The notes: a model not told the origin generated them from the sequence alone. 64,000 nucleotides of DNA from an uncultured Roseovarius sp. (GCA_947503145.1 CANNCP010000002.1:248001-312000); one strand, 5' to 3'. Shown: positions 43,745-53,945, counted from the first letter of the stretch. Numbers and translations are program-made.

Positions 43745-43977
43745 GGCCTTTTGGACCTTTCCAGCAGTCAATTCGGACACGGGCGATGGTCAACCGCCGC
43801 ACGCGGGCTATCAGTCGAGAGTTTGCACGGCCAAGTCAACGGCCAAGATGGCGCAGTGGGCCGTGCGCTGCGTGTCTGTCGTAATTGCGCGCCAGTCCCG
43901 GCCAATTACGCCTGCCAGCACAATCGTCGATGAACTGGCAGCGCGCGATGGTGATGCGGACGCGATCGCCGGGCACC

Positions 43978-45279
43978 CTACTCGTTCAGCCTGTCCAGCC
44001 GCGCCCGCACACTTAGCCCATGCGCCTCCAGGCTCTCTGAAATCGCCAAGGCTTCGGCAGCGGGGCCGATGGTCCGCAGGGCCGCGGGGCTCATGCGGGC
44101 CAGTGTCGTGCGCTTGAGGAAATCCATCACGCTGAGGCCCGATGAGAACCGCGCCGAGCGCGCCGTGGGCAGCACGTGGTTCGGTCCGCCGACATAGTCG
44201 CCGATCGCCTCGGGCGTCCACTGACCGAGGAAAATCGCGCCTGCATGGGTGATCTGCGCACTCAGGGCTTCGGGATCGGCGACACACAGCTCCAGATGCT
44301 CGGGGGCGATGCGATCCGACAGCGCGGCAGCCACGTCCAGATCGGGCACCGTGATCACCGCGCCAAAGTCGCGCCAACTGGCCGCGGCGATGGCATGCCG
44401 CTCCAGCGTCTCCAGTCGCGCCTCGATCGCCTGCGCCACGGCGCGACCAAATCCGGGATCGTCGGTGATCAGGATCGCCTGCGCGCTTTCGTCATGTTCG
44501 GCCTGGCTGAGCATATCCAGCGCGATCCAGTCCGGATCGTTATCTGCATCCGCAATCACCAGTATCTCGGACGGGCCGGCGATCATGTCGATGCCCACCT
44601 TGCCGAACACGCGCCGCTTGGCCGCCGCCACATAGGCGTTGCCCGGGCCGGTGATCTTGTCCACCGGCGCAACTGCTTCGGTCCCGTAAGCCAGCGCCGC
44701 CACCGCCTGCGCGCCACCGATGCGATAGATCTCGTCCACCCCGGCAATCTGTGCAGCAGCCAGCACGGCAGGGTTCAGCGCCCCGTCCGGTGTGGGCACC
44801 ACCATCGCCAGACGCGGCACGCCCGCCACCTTGGCCGGAATCGCGTTCATCAGCACCGATGACGGATAGGTGGCCTGACCGCCCGGCACATAAAGGCCCG
44901 CCGCACTGACCGGCGTCCAGCGCCAGCCCAGCGTTGCACCGGCCTCGTCGGTCCAGCTGGCATCTTCGGGCATCTGCCGCGCGTGATAGGCGCGGATGCG
45001 GGCAGCGGCCAGTTCCAGCGCCTCCCGGACCGGGGCTGCAACATCTGCAGCGGCACTCGTCACCTCGTCGGGGCTGAGGCGGATTGTGTCCGGCGTCAGC
45101 GTCACCCGGTCGAATTTTTCGGTCAGCTCGATCAGGGCCGCATCGCCGCGCGCGCGCACATCCGCGATGATCCCGGCCACGACTGCATCCACATCCGGGC
45201 TGTCCTCGCGCTTGGCTGACAAGAGCGCCGTGAACCCGGCCTCGAAATCAGGCGCGCTGTGATCTAGAAATTTGGGCAT
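43978..45279 (-). CDS. hisD: Histidinol dehydrogenase
   Basis: The 433-residue protein has 'YVPGGQATYPSSVLMNAIPA', the signature around 'MIAGPSEILVIAD', the catalytic 'EHLELCV' Glu-His and 'HVLPTARSARFSSGLSV' (metal-site His). It oxidises histidinol to histidine using two NAD+. It lies 16 bases after the DUF2948 gene in the murA run. Confidence 0.97.
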   Translation of the reverse strand: MPKFLDHSAPDFEAGFTALLSAKREDSPDVDAVVAGIIADVRARGDAALIELTEKFDRVTLTPDTIRLSPDEVTSAAADVAAPVREALELAAARIRAYHARQMPEDASWTDEAGATLGWRWTPVSAAGLYVPGGQATYPSSVLMNAIPAKVAGVPRLAMVVPTPDGALNPAVLAAAQIAGVDEIYRIGGAQAVAALAYGTEAVAPVDKITGPGNAYVAAAKRRVFGKVGIDMIAGPSEILVIADADNDPDWIALDMLSQAEHDESAQAILITDDPGFGRAVAQAIEARLETLERHAIAAASWRDFGAVITVPDLDVAAALSDRIAPEHLELCVADPEALSAQITHAGAIFLGQWTPEAIGDYVGGPNHVLPTARSARFSSGLSVMDFLKRTTLARMSPAALRTIGPAAEALAISESLEAHGLSVRARLDRLNE

Positions 45280-45295
45280 TGGCAGTCCTTCGCGC

Positions 45296-45769
45296 TCACT
45301 CCGGGTGGCTGGGGGTCTTTTTCGATGGCGCGCGGTAGGGGCGCGTCACATCCTTCAGCGTCACCTCCAGCGCCTCGACATCCAGCCGGATCGCACCGTC
45401 CCCCGCCAGCGTCAGCAGAACATGCCCCGTGCCCTCTTCGCCGGGCACAAAGGTGACAGACAGCAGCGACAGGATCGTATCCGCATCATCGCGATCAATG
45501 CCCTGACTGGCGACGCGCAGCACGTTGTCCACGACCAGCAGCGACCTCACCCGTTCGGGTCCGCGCCGTTCCCTCCCGGCATCCTCCCAACGAAACCGGT
45601 TGATCAGCAGCGCAAAACGCCGACCGCCGGGACGCCAGGACATCTCGGTGATGGGAAAGACCGCATCCTGCGTCAGGCTCGATAGAATTTGCAGATCTTC
45701 AGGGTCAAATGCGCCCAAATTGATCGGCGCCTCGCGCCCGTCCTCAAAGCTCGCGTCGCGCTCGGTCAT
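45296..45769 (-). CDS. DUF2948 family protein
   Basis: The 157-residue protein has '[20 protein letters not shown]' and '[20 protein letters not shown]', typical of DUF2948. It is conserved between murA and hisD in Rhodobacteraceae. The function is unknown. The start overlaps the murA stop by 4 bases. Confidence 0.88.
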   Translation of the reverse strand: MTERDASFEDGREAPINLGAFDPEDLQILSSLTQDAVFPITEMSWRPGGRRFALLINRFRWEDAGRERRGPERVRSLLVVDNVLRVASQGIDRDDADTILSLLSVTFVPGEEGTGHVLLTLAGDGAIRLDVEALEVTLKDVTRPYRAPSKKTPSHPE

Positions 45770-47034
45770 TGGCCCGTTACCCGCTCGATTCTTGCGCCCA
45801 CGTTGCGCAGTTTTTCCTCGACCCGTTCATAGCCGCGATCCAGATGATAGACGCGGTTCACGATGGTTTCACCCTCTGCCGCCAGCCCCGCCAGGATCAA
45901 TGAGACGCTGGCGCGCAGATCGGTCGCCATCACCGGCGCGCCCTTCAGCCGCTCAACGCCCGTTACCGTGGCATGACCACCATGCACATCGATATTGGCC
46001 CCCATGCGGATCAGTTCCGGCGCATGCATAAAGCGGTTCTCGAAAATCGTTTCCTCCAACACCGAAGTGCCATCAGCCGTACACATCAGCGCCATGAATT
46101 GCGCCTGCAAGTCGGTGGGAAAGCCGGGATACGGCTCTGTCGTCACATCGACCGCGCGGATGCGGCCATTCTTGCGCGCCACTTTCAGCCCTGTGGGTGT
46201 TTCCTCGACGCTGATGCCCGCCGCGTCCAGTTTCTCGCAGAACGCGCCGACCAGATCAATTCGCCCGCCGAGGCATTCCACCTCGCCGCCGCAGATCGCA
46301 GGGGCCAGCATATAGGTGCCCAGTTCGATCCGGTCGGTCACCACCGGATGCGTTGCACCGTGCAGCCGGTCGACACCCTGAATGGTGATCGTGTCCGTGC
46401 CGTCGCCGTCGATCTGTGCGCCCATCTTGCGCAGGCAGCTGGCCAGATCGACAATCTCGGGCTCGCGCGCGGCGTATTTCAGCACCGTGGTGCCCTTGGC
46501 CAGCGTCGCCGCCATCAGCGCGTTTTCCGTGGCCCCCACGCTTACGAACGGAAATTCAACCACACCGCCTTTCAGCCCGCCGGGGGCCTTGGCGTGCACA
46601 TAACCGTCGCGCAGATCCAGTTCCGCGCCCATCGCCTCCAGCGCCTTGAGGTGCAGATCGACCGGGCGCGCGCCAATGGCACAGCCGCCGGGCAGCGACA
46701 CCTGCGCCTGACCAAACCGCGCCAGGAGCGGGCCCAGCACAAGGATCGAGGCGCGCATCTTGCGCACGATGTCATAGTCGGCACGCTGACTGGTCAGATC
46801 GTGGCTCGACATCGTCAGAACCTGCCCGCCCTGCAATGACTGCACCTCGGCCCCCAATGACGACAGCAGCTCTGTCATCGTGCGGATATCGCTGAGACGT
46901 GGTGCGTTGGTCAGCGTCAGCGGCTCGTCGCTGAGCAGTGTCGCCGGCATCAGCGTGAGACAGGCATTCTTGGCCCCCGCGATCGGGATCGTCCCGCTCA
47001 GAGGGCCATTGCCCGTCACCAAAATCGAATCCAT
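45766..47034 (-). CDS. murA: UDP-N-acetylglucosamine 1-carboxyvinyltransferase
   Basis: The 422-residue protein has '[19 protein letters not shown]' at the N-terminus and the catalytic loop '[19 protein letters not shown]' with Cys118. The Cys form is the fosfomycin-sensitive type. It transfers enolpyruvate from PEP to UDP-GlcNAc, the first committed step of peptidoglycan synthesis. It follows a small basic ORF after 5 bases. Confidence 0.98.
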   Translation of the reverse strand: MDSILVTGNGPLSGTIPIAGAKNACLTLMPATLLSDEPLTLTNAPRLSDIRTMTELLSSLGAEVQSLQGGQVLTMSSHDLTSQRADYDIVRKMRASILVLGPLLARFGQAQVSLPGGCAIGARPVDLHLKALEAMGAELDLRDGYVHAKAPGGLKGGVVEFPFVSVGATENALMAATLAKGTTVLKYAAREPEIVDLASCLRKMGAQIDGDGTDTITIQGVDRLHGATHPVVTDRIELGTYMLAPAICGGEVECLGGRIDLVGAFCEKLDAAGISVEETPTGLKVARKNGRIRAVDVTTEPYPGFPTDLQAQFMALMCTADGTSVLEETIFENRFMHAPELIRMGANIDVHGGHATVTGVERLKGAPVMATDLRASVSLILAGLAAEGETIVNRVYHLDRGYERVEEKLRNVGARIERVTGQ

Positions 47035-47039
47035 TTTCG

Positions 47040-47207
47040 CTACCCTTTATCCTGCTCGTTCTTGTTCGCCTCGGCATCTGTCCCGCCACCGCGCGCCCTG
47101 CTCTGGGCCTTGCGCCGTGCCAGATTGGCCTTCAGCGCGCGGCTCAGCCTGTTCTGGCGCGCATTGCCTGTCTGTCCAGGCTTTTTCGGGCTGTCTTTGC
47201 GGGTCAT
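47040..47207 (-). CDS. Small basic protein upstream of murA (55 aa)
   Basis: An ATG-to-TAG reading frame of 55 codons ends 5 bases before murA. The protein begins '[20 protein letters not shown]', continues with a Lys/Arg/Ala-rich helix ('[20 protein letters not shown]') and ends in an acidic tail. Tight spacing to murA and a coherent amphipathic composition support it as real. I recall similar small proteins before murA in relatives, but cannot check. No known domain. Confidence 0.65.
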   Translation of the reverse strand: MTRKDSPKKPGQTGNARQNRLSRALKANLARRKAQSRARGGGTDAEANKNEQDKG

Positions 47208-47250
47208 GGGCCGTCTTTACATGAGGTGTCCGAAGGGGTCCAGATTAGGC

Positions 47251-47279
47251 TTGCACCATAAGCGAGAAGCGTCTAATCC
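47251..47279 (+). promoter_or_regulatory. Predicted tRNA-Thr promoter
   Basis: A -35 TTGCAC, a 17-base spacer and a -10 TAATCC place the start of transcription about 8 bases before the tRNA. Confidence 0.5.
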
Positions 47280-47293
47280 ACCCGCCACAGCGT

Positions 47294-47368
<75 letters not shown>

Positions 47369-47815
47369 CTTTTCAGGTGGTCTACCGCCTACGGCCACCC
47401 GAGGTCGGCTTGGGTCGGGGATGGCCCGCTATTTCCACCAAAGATATATCACGCAACGCCGGACCGCACTGCGGATTGCGCGGCTGGCAGGTGATTTAGC
47501 GAGAATTTAAGACAGCCTTGGCCTCGCGCCCGCCCGATCACACGATCATGCCATACCCATCCTGTTGCCCTGCAATGAGGCGACACCGTTCGATCCGGCA
47601 GGGCATATCTGCACGGCGTGACGCGCTTATTTCGCGCATGGCTATCTCGGACGGTTGAGGGGACGGATGCGTTGTGGGTCACAATACTGCGCCAAGCATG
47701 CTTTATTGCGCGCGCAGGAAACAGGGCAACATCCTGCATTGTCCTGCGTCACGGGCGCGGCCGACACCTCATATCCCCGGCGGAGGTATTCCCCGGGAAT
47801 GGGTCCAAATTTCCG
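47369..47815. other. Non-coding region between tRNA-Thr and the B12 riboswitch
   Basis: No credible gene is seen in these 447 bases. A short hairpin, ACCAC/GTGGT, directly after the tRNA may help its 3' end. I looked for an integrase or a duplicated tRNA 3' end and found neither. Confidence 0.5.
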
Positions 47816-47843
47816 TTGCAACTTTGTGGATTCAGGCTATCTG
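47816..47843 (+). promoter_or_regulatory. Predicted promoter of the btu operon
   Basis: TTGCAA, a 16-base spacer and TATCTG lie just before the 5' end of the riboswitch, so transcription would start about where the aptamer begins. Confidence 0.55.
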
Positions 47844-47850
47844 TAGCTTA

Positions 47851-48036
47851 CTTCGGTCCGGGCGGTGCGCTGTCCGGTGAAAAGGGAACGCGGTGAAATG
47901 TCGTAAATCGACGCCAATTCCGCGGCTGCCCCCGCAACTGTAAGCGGCGAGCGAAGTCGGATATGTCACTGCCGCAAAAACTGCGGTGGGAAGACCTGAC
48001 CAAGCTGTGACCCGCAAGCCAGGAGACCTGCCGAGG
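47851..48036 (+). ncRNA. Cobalamin (AdoCbl) riboswitch
   Basis: All hallmark blocks of the cobalamin element are present in order: GGTGAAAAGGGAA, 'GCTGCCCCCGCAACTGTAAG', GTGGGAAG, and the B12 box AGCCAGGAGACCTGCC (48017-48032). The ends CTTCGG and CCGAGG can pair as P1. It precedes a TonB-dependent receptor, the typical place, and should turn the operon off when adenosylcobalamin is plentiful. Confidence 0.95.
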
Positions 48037-48143
48037 TGATCACCCTATCCATGCGCGGGGCGCGCTATGGGTAACGGTTCTTCCGTAGTGGTGACGCTCT
48101 CACCGTCTGCGGGGGGCCTTGTGTCTTCCAACGACTATTACAG

Positions 48144-48164
48144 TGCGTCGCCCTCCGGGGCGCA
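48144..48164 (+). promoter_or_regulatory. Hairpin next to the btuB ribosome site (candidate expression platform)
   Basis: TGCG/CGCA plus CCC/GGG arms form a small GC-rich hairpin ending one base before the GGAG ribosome site of btuB. No T-run terminator follows, so control of translation is more likely than of termination. This is inferred from position only. Confidence 0.35.
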
Positions 48165-48176
48165 TGGAGTGAAGTC

Positions 48177-50051
48177 ATGATGACACACCACCGTTCACTT
48201 ATTCTCTTGGCGACAATCGCCGCATTCACCGCGCCCGTTCGGGCCGAAGAGGTCTATGACCTCGGCGCAATCATCGTCTCTGGCGGCCTGACCCCGGTCG
48301 AGGCCAATGCCTATGGTCGCGCCTCGACCATCCTCGACACCCAAGAGATCAAGGCACGCGGGATCGCCACCGTGCAGGACGCCCTGCGCGCTGTTCCCGG
48401 CGTGTCGGTCAACAGCGCCGGCGGCAGCTTTACCCAAGTGCGCATTCGCGGCGGCGAGGCCAATCACACGCTCATCCTGATCGACGGGGTCGAGGCAGCA
48501 GGCGGCGACGGCGAATACCTGCTCGGAGGGCTCGACACCGCCAACATTGAGCGGATCGAGGTGCTGCGCGGGCCGCAATCGGTGTTCTACGGCTCGAACG
48601 CGTCGGCGGGGGTGATCAACATCATCACCCGCACCGGCGTCATCGGCACCGAATACAGCGCCTCGGTCGAGGTCGGCAGTCACGGCAGCACCAACGCATC
48701 CGGCTTTGCCTCGACCCGCAACGCGCGCGGCGGCCTCTCGCTCAGTTTTTCCGATCTGCGTGATGGCGGCTGGGATTACTCCGGCGACGGCGGCGAACGC
48801 GATCAGACACACCGCAGGACCATGATCTTGAAAGGTGACTTCAAGCCCGTCGATACCGTCAAGCTCGGCTTCATCCTGCGCCGCTCGAAAGAGGCGTTTG
48901 ATAACGATGCCACCGATTACGCCGCTACGGACGCGTCCACATATGTGGTCGATGACGCCACTCAGTTCGGCACCGACGACGAAATGACCCTCAGCGTCTA
49001 TGCCGAGCACGAATTACTGCAAGGACGCCTGGTGCAGCGGCTGAGCTATGAGCAGACCGACAATGAGGCCAGCGTCAACGGCGGCGCGCCGACCAAGACC
49101 GCGACGAACGCCTACAAATACCGGCTCAGCTACGGGCTGGACGGGGCGGCGGTCGCCGATACCAACCACCTGATCAACCTACTGCTGGAGCATGAAGAAG
49201 ACAGCAGCAGCTCCAACCCGGCTTTCGGACGCGAGGCGACATCGGTAGCGCTGGAGTATCGTGGCAGCTTTGGCAACGGGTTCGATGTTCAGGCGGGGCT
49301 GCGGTTCGATGACAACTCTGTTTTCAAGGATGCGACGGCGTGGAATGTCGGAACCTCCTACACATTCGCGGGCAGCGGCGTGCGACTACACGCCTCGGCA
49401 GGGACAGGTGTCGTCAACCCGACCTATTTCGAGCTATATGCAGCCGCCTTCGACCATGTCGGCAACCCCAACCTTCAGCCAGAGCGCAACGAAAGTTTCG
49501 ATATCGGCGTCGAGGTGCCGTTTTTGGACGGGCGCGGCATGGTGGACGTGACCCTTTTCCACGAAATCCTACGCGACGAGATCACTTCGGTCGCAACCGG
49601 TTCCAGCACCTTCAGTTTTGTAAACCAGGCCGGCAAGAGCAAGCGCAAGGGGGTCGAGGTCGAAGGCCGGATGGCGGCGACCGATCAGATCGACCTGCGA
49701 CTGCTCTACACCTATCTGGACGCCACCAATCCCGATGGCACCGTCGAGACCCGTCGCCCCAAGCATGAGATCGGATTCGGCATCACAGCCCAGACCTTTG
49801 CAGGGCGCGGGACGATCAGCGCCGATATTCGCCATGTCGCGGGCAACCTCGATTCGCGGTTCTTTCCGCCCTCCACCCCGGCGGAGCTACCCGATTACAC
49901 CGTGGTCGATGTGTCGGCACGCTACGCTGTCACAGACAATGTGGCCGCGACGTTCCGGGTCGAGAATCTGCTGAATGAAGACTATTCGGACGTGTGGGGC
50001 TATGCCGGGCGTGACCGGACATTCCATGTCGGGTTCGATGCGAACTGGTAG
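48177..50051 (+). CDS. btuB: TonB-dependent vitamin B12 receptor
   Basis: The 624-residue outer-membrane protein has a signal peptide (1-23) and a TonB-box-like segment 'YDLGAIIVSGG' (about 26-36). The plug domain has 'VQDALRAVPGVSVNSAGG', 'LILIDGVEA', 'IERIEVLRGPQSVFYGSNA' and 'GVINIITRTG'. A beta-barrel follows, ending in an aromatic residue (Trp). Its position after a cobalamin riboswitch and before B12 ABC genes makes corrinoid uptake very likely. An ATG with GGAG upstream starts it. Confidence 0.93.
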   Translation: MMTHHRSLILLATIAAFTAPVRAEEVYDLGAIIVSGGLTPVEANAYGRASTILDTQEIKARGIATVQDALRAVPGVSVNSAGGSFTQVRIRGGEANHTLILIDGVEAAGGDGEYLLGGLDTANIERIEVLRGPQSVFYGSNASAGVINIITRTGVIGTEYSASVEVGSHGSTNASGFASTRNARGGLSLSFSDLRDGGWDYSGDGGERDQTHRRTMILKGDFKPVDTVKLGFILRRSKEAFDNDATDYAATDASTYVVDDATQFGTDDEMTLSVYAEHELLQGRLVQRLSYEQTDNEASVNGGAPTKTATNAYKYRLSYGLDGAAVADTNHLINLLLEHEEDSSSSNPAFGREATSVALEYRGSFGNGFDVQAGLRFDDNSVFKDATAWNVGTSYTFAGSGVRLHASAGTGVVNPTYFELYAAAFDHVGNPNLQPERNESFDIGVEVPFLDGRGMVDVTLFHEILRDEITSVATGSSTFSFVNQAGKSKRKGVEVEGRMAATDQIDLRLLYTYLDATNPDGTVETRRPKHEIGFGITAQTFAGRGTISADIRHVAGNLDSRFFPPSTPAELPDYTVVDVSARYAVTDNVAATFRVENLLNEDYSDVWGYAGRDRTFHVGFDANW

Positions 50052-50913
50052 CTTCCTTCTGGCAATCTGCCTGATCTGGGGCGCACTTGTGCCCCGGATC
50101 GCCAGTGCCGATGCTGTTGCGGACGCCAGTACGGCGAGCGCCCCGCCCGGGCGGGTCGTGTCGATGAACCTTTGCACCGACCAACTGGCGATGATGCTGG
50201 CAGGCACCGGGCAGTTGCATTCGATCTCGCTCCTCGCAGCCGACCCTCGCTCATCGACCATGGCGACCGAGGCGCGGGCCTACCCCAGCAATCGCGGCCT
50301 GGCCGAAGAAATCTATCTGATGCAGCCGGACCTCGTTCTGGCCGGGACCTACTCGAATCGCCCTACCGTCGCGATGCTGCAACGCCTCGGCATTCCGGTA
50401 GTAAGGTTCGATCCTGCAAACTCGCTGGAGGACGTGCGATCCCGAATCGCACAGATGGGCACAGTGCTGGGCCAGACCGCCCGGGCCGACGCGGTTATCG
50501 CCGCCTTCGACCAAAGGCTGGCTGCCCTGCGACAAGATGTGCAGACCCGCCCGGAGGCCGCTCTTTATTACGCCAATAGCTACACATCCGGAAATCAGAC
50601 ACTGGCCGGTCAGATCCTGATCGCCGCCGGGTTCGACAATGCCGCCGACCGGGCGGGCTATGCGGCGGGCATGAAAATGCCGCTGGAGGTGCTGGCGCTG
50701 GTGGCACCCGATATCGTGATCACCGGACAGCGCTATCGCGGCACCTCGCGCTCTGAGGAGGTGCTGGACCATCCCGTCGTGGCCAGCTTTCGCCAGAGCG
50801 GTGCCACGGCGGCCATCACCGACCACGACTGGATTTGCGGCACACCCCATGTACTGAACGCGATCAAGGACCTGAGCGAGACCCGCCGCGCGCTGGACGG
50901 AGCCCGCAAATGA
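50038..50913 (+). CDS. btuF: Periplasmic corrinoid-binding protein of ABC importer
   Basis: The 291-residue protein has a signal peptide (about 1-24) and a class III periplasmic-binding fold with 'VVSMNLCTDQLAMMLAG', 'EEIYLMQPDLVLAGTYSNR' and 'RLGIPVVRF'. This is the BtuF/FhuD family. The ATG at 50038, inside the end of btuB, gives a proper signal peptide. It should hand corrinoids from the periplasm to BtuCD. Confidence 0.88.
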   Translation: MRTGSFLLAICLIWGALVPRIASADAVADASTASAPPGRVVSMNLCTDQLAMMLAGTGQLHSISLLAADPRSSTMATEARAYPSNRGLAEEIYLMQPDLVLAGTYSNRPTVAMLQRLGIPVVRFDPANSLEDVRSRIAQMGTVLGQTARADAVIAAFDQRLAALRQDVQTRPEAALYYANSYTSGNQTLAGQILIAAGFDNAADRAGYAAGMKMPLEVLALVAPDIVITGQRYRGTSRSEEVLDHPVVASFRQSGATAAITDHDWICGTPHVLNAIKDLSETRRALDGARK

Positions 50914-51893
50914 TCCGGGTGCATGCCCCTCTGACGGCGCTGGTCCTTGTACTCTTTGCGGTGTCGCTGCTGGTCGGACCTGCAGAGATGGGCCTGCGCG
51001 ACAGCCTGTCGGCGCTGATCATCGGTGATGACGGACCATTGACGATGGTGATGCGCGAAATCCGCCTGCCCCGGGCGCTGCTGGCGGTGATGATCGGGGC
51101 CAGCCTGGGCCTGGCCGGTGCCGCGATGCAGGGCTATCTGCGCAACCCGTTGGCCGAACCGGGTCTGATCGGCGTATCGGGCTCTGCCGCGCTGGGGGCG
51201 GTGCTGGCCATCCAGACGGGGCTGGCGGCCAGTTTTGCGCTTGTCCTGCCGCTGATGGCCCTTGCCGGTGCGTTTTGCGGAATGCTGGTGATCGTGTTGC
51301 TGGCCGGGCCGCGCGGCACATCGCTGACGCTGATCCTGGCCGGGATCGCGGTGTCAGCGCTGGCAGCCGCGCTGACCTCTCTGGTGCTGAACCTGTCGCC
51401 CAATCCGTTCGCAGCCAACGAGATCGTGTTTTGGATGATGGGATCGCTGGCCGACCGGTCGATGACCCATGTCTGGCTGGCGCTGCCCCTGATGCTGGTG
51501 GGCTGGGGCGTTCTGGCCACGCTGGGGCGGGGCCTGAATGCGCTGACGCTGGGCGAGGATGCGGCGGCGGCCATGGGCATCTCGCTGGGACGGTTGCGGA
51601 TGCAACTGATCCTGGGCACCTCGCTGGTGGTCGGCGCGGCGACAGCGGTCGCAGGCGCGATCGGCTTTGTCGGCCTGGTGGTGCCGCATATTCTGCGCCC
51701 GCTGGTCGGCGCGCGACCTTCGCATCTGCTACTGGCCTCGGCGCTCGGCGGGGCGGCGATGGTGCTGGCGGCCGATATCGCCGTGCGCCTGATCCTGCCC
51801 GCCCGCGACCTGAAGCTCGGGGTGCTGACCGCGCTGATCGGTGCGCCGCTCTTCCTGCATCTGATCATCAATCTGCGAAAGGAGCGGATATGA
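50910..51893 (+). CDS. btuC: Corrinoid ABC transporter permease
   Basis: The 327-residue FecCD-family permease has about nine to ten membrane helices. Signatures are 'REIRLPRALLAVMIGASLGL', 'GAAMQGYLRNPLAEPGLIGV' and 'GFVGLVVPHILRPLVG', the last holding the loop that docks on the ATPase. It overlaps btuF (ATGA) and btuD (ATGA). Confidence 0.93.
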   Translation: MIRVHAPLTALVLVLFAVSLLVGPAEMGLRDSLSALIIGDDGPLTMVMREIRLPRALLAVMIGASLGLAGAAMQGYLRNPLAEPGLIGVSGSAALGAVLAIQTGLAASFALVLPLMALAGAFCGMLVIVLLAGPRGTSLTLILAGIAVSALAAALTSLVLNLSPNPFAANEIVFWMMGSLADRSMTHVWLALPLMLVGWGVLATLGRGLNALTLGEDAAAAMGISLGRLRMQLILGTSLVVGAATAVAGAIGFVGLVVPHILRPLVGARPSHLLLASALGGAAMVLAADIAVRLILPARDLKLGVLTALIGAPLFLHLIINLRKERI

Positions 51894-52636
51894 CTCTGCT
51901 CACGTTGCGCGATCTGGCCATTTCCCTGCGCGGGCGCACGGTTCTGCACGGGGTGTCGCTGGCGGTGGAGGCCGGAGAGTTCGTGGGGCTTATCGGCCCC
52001 AATGGGGCGGGCAAGACTTCGCTGATGCGCGCGGCACTGGGTCTTTTGCCGTTCGACGGCCACAGCTCTCTGGCGGCATTGGGGGCGGATGACTGCGCCC
52101 GCGCCGCCGCATGGATGCCGCAAACCCGAGAGATCGCCTGGCCGGTCTCGGTGGAAACCGTCGTCGGGCTGGGGCGCCTGCCGCACCGGGACACTGCCGC
52201 CGGAGACCGCGCGCATGTCGACGCCGCCATCGCGCAGATGAACCTCGGCCCGCTGCGCCACCGCGCCGCCACCCGGCTGTCGGGGGGCGAACAGGCCCGC
52301 GTCCTGATCGCACGGGCACTGGCGCAGGAAACCCCGCTGCTGCTGGCGGACGAGCCTATCGCGGGCCTCGACCCGGCACATCAGATCGCCACGATGCAGA
52401 CCTTTTCCCGGCTTGCGACGGATGGCAAATCCGTGCTGGTATCGCTGCATGACCTAGGGCTGGCGGCGCGCCATTGCACGCGCCTCGTTCTCTTGGGGCA
52501 CGGCACGCTGATCGCGGACGGGGCACCACGCGATGTGCTGACACCCGACAACCTGGCCCAGGTCTTTGGCATCAGCGCATGGTTCCAGGACACCGAACAC
52601 GGGCTGGTCTGTCAGCCACTGGACGTGGTGGGATGA
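51890..52636 (+). CDS. btuD: Corrinoid ABC transporter ATP-binding protein
   Basis: The 248-residue ATPase has Walker A 'GPNGAGKTSL' (about 37-46), the signature 'RLSGGEQARVLIARAL', Walker B 'PLLLADEP' and the H-loop 'VSLHDLGLAARH'. It powers the BtuC permease. Both ends overlap neighbouring genes by 4 bases. Confidence 0.93.
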   Translation: MTLLTLRDLAISLRGRTVLHGVSLAVEAGEFVGLIGPNGAGKTSLMRAALGLLPFDGHSSLAALGADDCARAAAWMPQTREIAWPVSVETVVGLGRLPHRDTAAGDRAHVDAAIAQMNLGPLRHRAATRLSGGEQARVLIARALAQETPLLLADEPIAGLDPAHQIATMQTFSRLATDGKSVLVSLHDLGLAARHCTRLVLLGHGTLIADGAPRDVLTPDNLAQVFGISAWFQDTEHGLVCQPLDVVG

Positions 52637-53295
52637 GCGTGCTGACCCTTGATCACCCCTGGCTCGACCTTGATCTGGGTGCAGAGATGCAGGTGCTGAG
52701 CTGGGCACCGAACCGCGCCGGGTTCGTGACCGCGCGGCATATCCTGTGGCGCGAAGTGCGCAATGCGGATCTGCCGCCTGATCTGGATGTGACGGAATGG
52801 TTTTCGGCCGAACTGGCCGCGCGCGGCGCGTCACAGGCGGTGGCGTTCCTCACGTCACGGCACGTGAGCTGCCACCACGACTACACCGTTCAGATCGGCG
52901 ATACCACGGTACGTGCCATCGCCACGGTGGGGCTGTCGAACATCGAACGGGTCGGGCACCGTGTGGATCGCAGCGGCCATGACTGGGGGAACTGGGGAAC
53001 CATCAACATGGTAATTGAGCTGAGTACCGGATTGACCCATGCGGCAATGCTGGAGACGATGAGCATCGCGGTGCAGGCGCGCACAGCAGCGGTGATCGAG
53101 GCCGGGCACGTCCTGCCTACCGGTGTGGCCACAGGCACCGGCACGGATTGCGTCGCGGTGGCCGCGCCAGCCGGATCACAAATCCATGCCGGCCTGCATA
53201 CGCAGATCGGCGAAGCGGTGGGCCGCGCCGCCTATACCGCCGTTTCCGCCGGGATATCCGAATGGATGGCGACCGTGAAAAGGAGCATGACATGA
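52633..53295 (+). CDS. cbiZ: Adenosylcobinamide amidohydrolase
   Basis: The 220-residue protein has the CbiZ hallmarks 'TGVATGTGTDCVAVAAP' and 'HTQIGEAVGRAAYTAV' near the C-terminus, and an N-terminal 'FLTSRHVSCH' block. CbiZ cleaves the aminopropanol arm of adenosylcobinamide (and pseudocobalamin in Rhodobacter) to give adenosylcobyric acid, letting imported corrinoids be rebuilt with a preferred lower ligand. Placement inside the uptake operon fits salvage. Confidence 0.92.
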   Translation: MSVLTLDHPWLDLDLGAEMQVLSWAPNRAGFVTARHILWREVRNADLPPDLDVTEWFSAELAARGASQAVAFLTSRHVSCHHDYTVQIGDTTVRAIATVGLSNIERVGHRVDRSGHDWGNWGTINMVIELSTGLTHAAMLETMSIAVQARTAAVIEAGHVLPTGVATGTGTDCVAVAAPAGSQIHAGLHTQIGEAVGRAAYTAVSAGISEWMATVKRSMT

Positions 53296-53945
53296 CCCTC
53301 TCGGGACTTGAACAATTCCTGCAACGTGGCGGCCCGGCCCTCTGGGTGATCGCGGGCCTGTCCGTTCTCACCCTGACCATCATCCTGTGGAAAGCCTGGC
53401 GGCTGGCGCGTGCGGGCGCCTGGACATCTGCCGCCACAGAGCGGGCCGTGCGCTGCTGGTGCGACGGTCAGCGCGATCAGGCGACCGCCCTGCTCGCGCC
53501 GCGCCGCAGCCTGCGCGCGCAAGTGGCCTATGCGGCCATGCGGTCCAGCACCGACAGCGCCATGCCGGAATCCGCCGCGCGCGAGGAAACGACGCGCGTG
53601 GCCCGGCAGCTCCTGCATCAGAGCCGCACCGGCCTGCGCGCGCTGGAACTGATCGCCGTGATCGCGCCGCTGATCGGCCTTCTGGGCACCGTTCTGGGCA
53701 TGATCGAGGCATTTCAGGCGCTTCAGGACAGCGGCAGCCAGGCCGATCCCACGGTCCTGGCGGGCGGCATCTGGGAGGCGCTGCTGACCACAGCGGCCGG
53801 CATGTGCGTCGCCATCCCCGCCTCGGTTGCGCTGGCATGGTTCGAAAGCGTCATCGAGACCGTGCAGGCCGATATGGAGGATGCCGCCACGCGCATTTTC
53901 ACCGCGCCCGACAGCGCGACGCATACATCCCTCGCGAGCACCTGA
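53292..53945 (+). CDS. exbB: ExbB/TolQ-family proton channel protein
   Basis: The 217-residue protein has three membrane helices (about 15-35, 118-143, 157-180). The second carries 'ELIAVIAPLIGLLGTVLGMI' and the third 'LLTTAAGMCVAIPASVALAW', both typical of ExbB. It forms the pentameric channel that, with ExbD, drives TonB. It overlaps cbiZ (ATGA) and exbD1 (TGATG). Confidence 0.92.
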   Translation: MTLSGLEQFLQRGGPALWVIAGLSVLTLTIILWKAWRLARAGAWTSAATERAVRCWCDGQRDQATALLAPRRSLRAQVAYAAMRSSTDSAMPESAAREETTRVARQLLHQSRTGLRALELIAVIAPLIGLLGTVLGMIEAFQALQDSGSQADPTVLAGGIWEALLTTAAGMCVAIPASVALAWFESVIETVQADMEDAATRIFTAPDSATHTSLAST

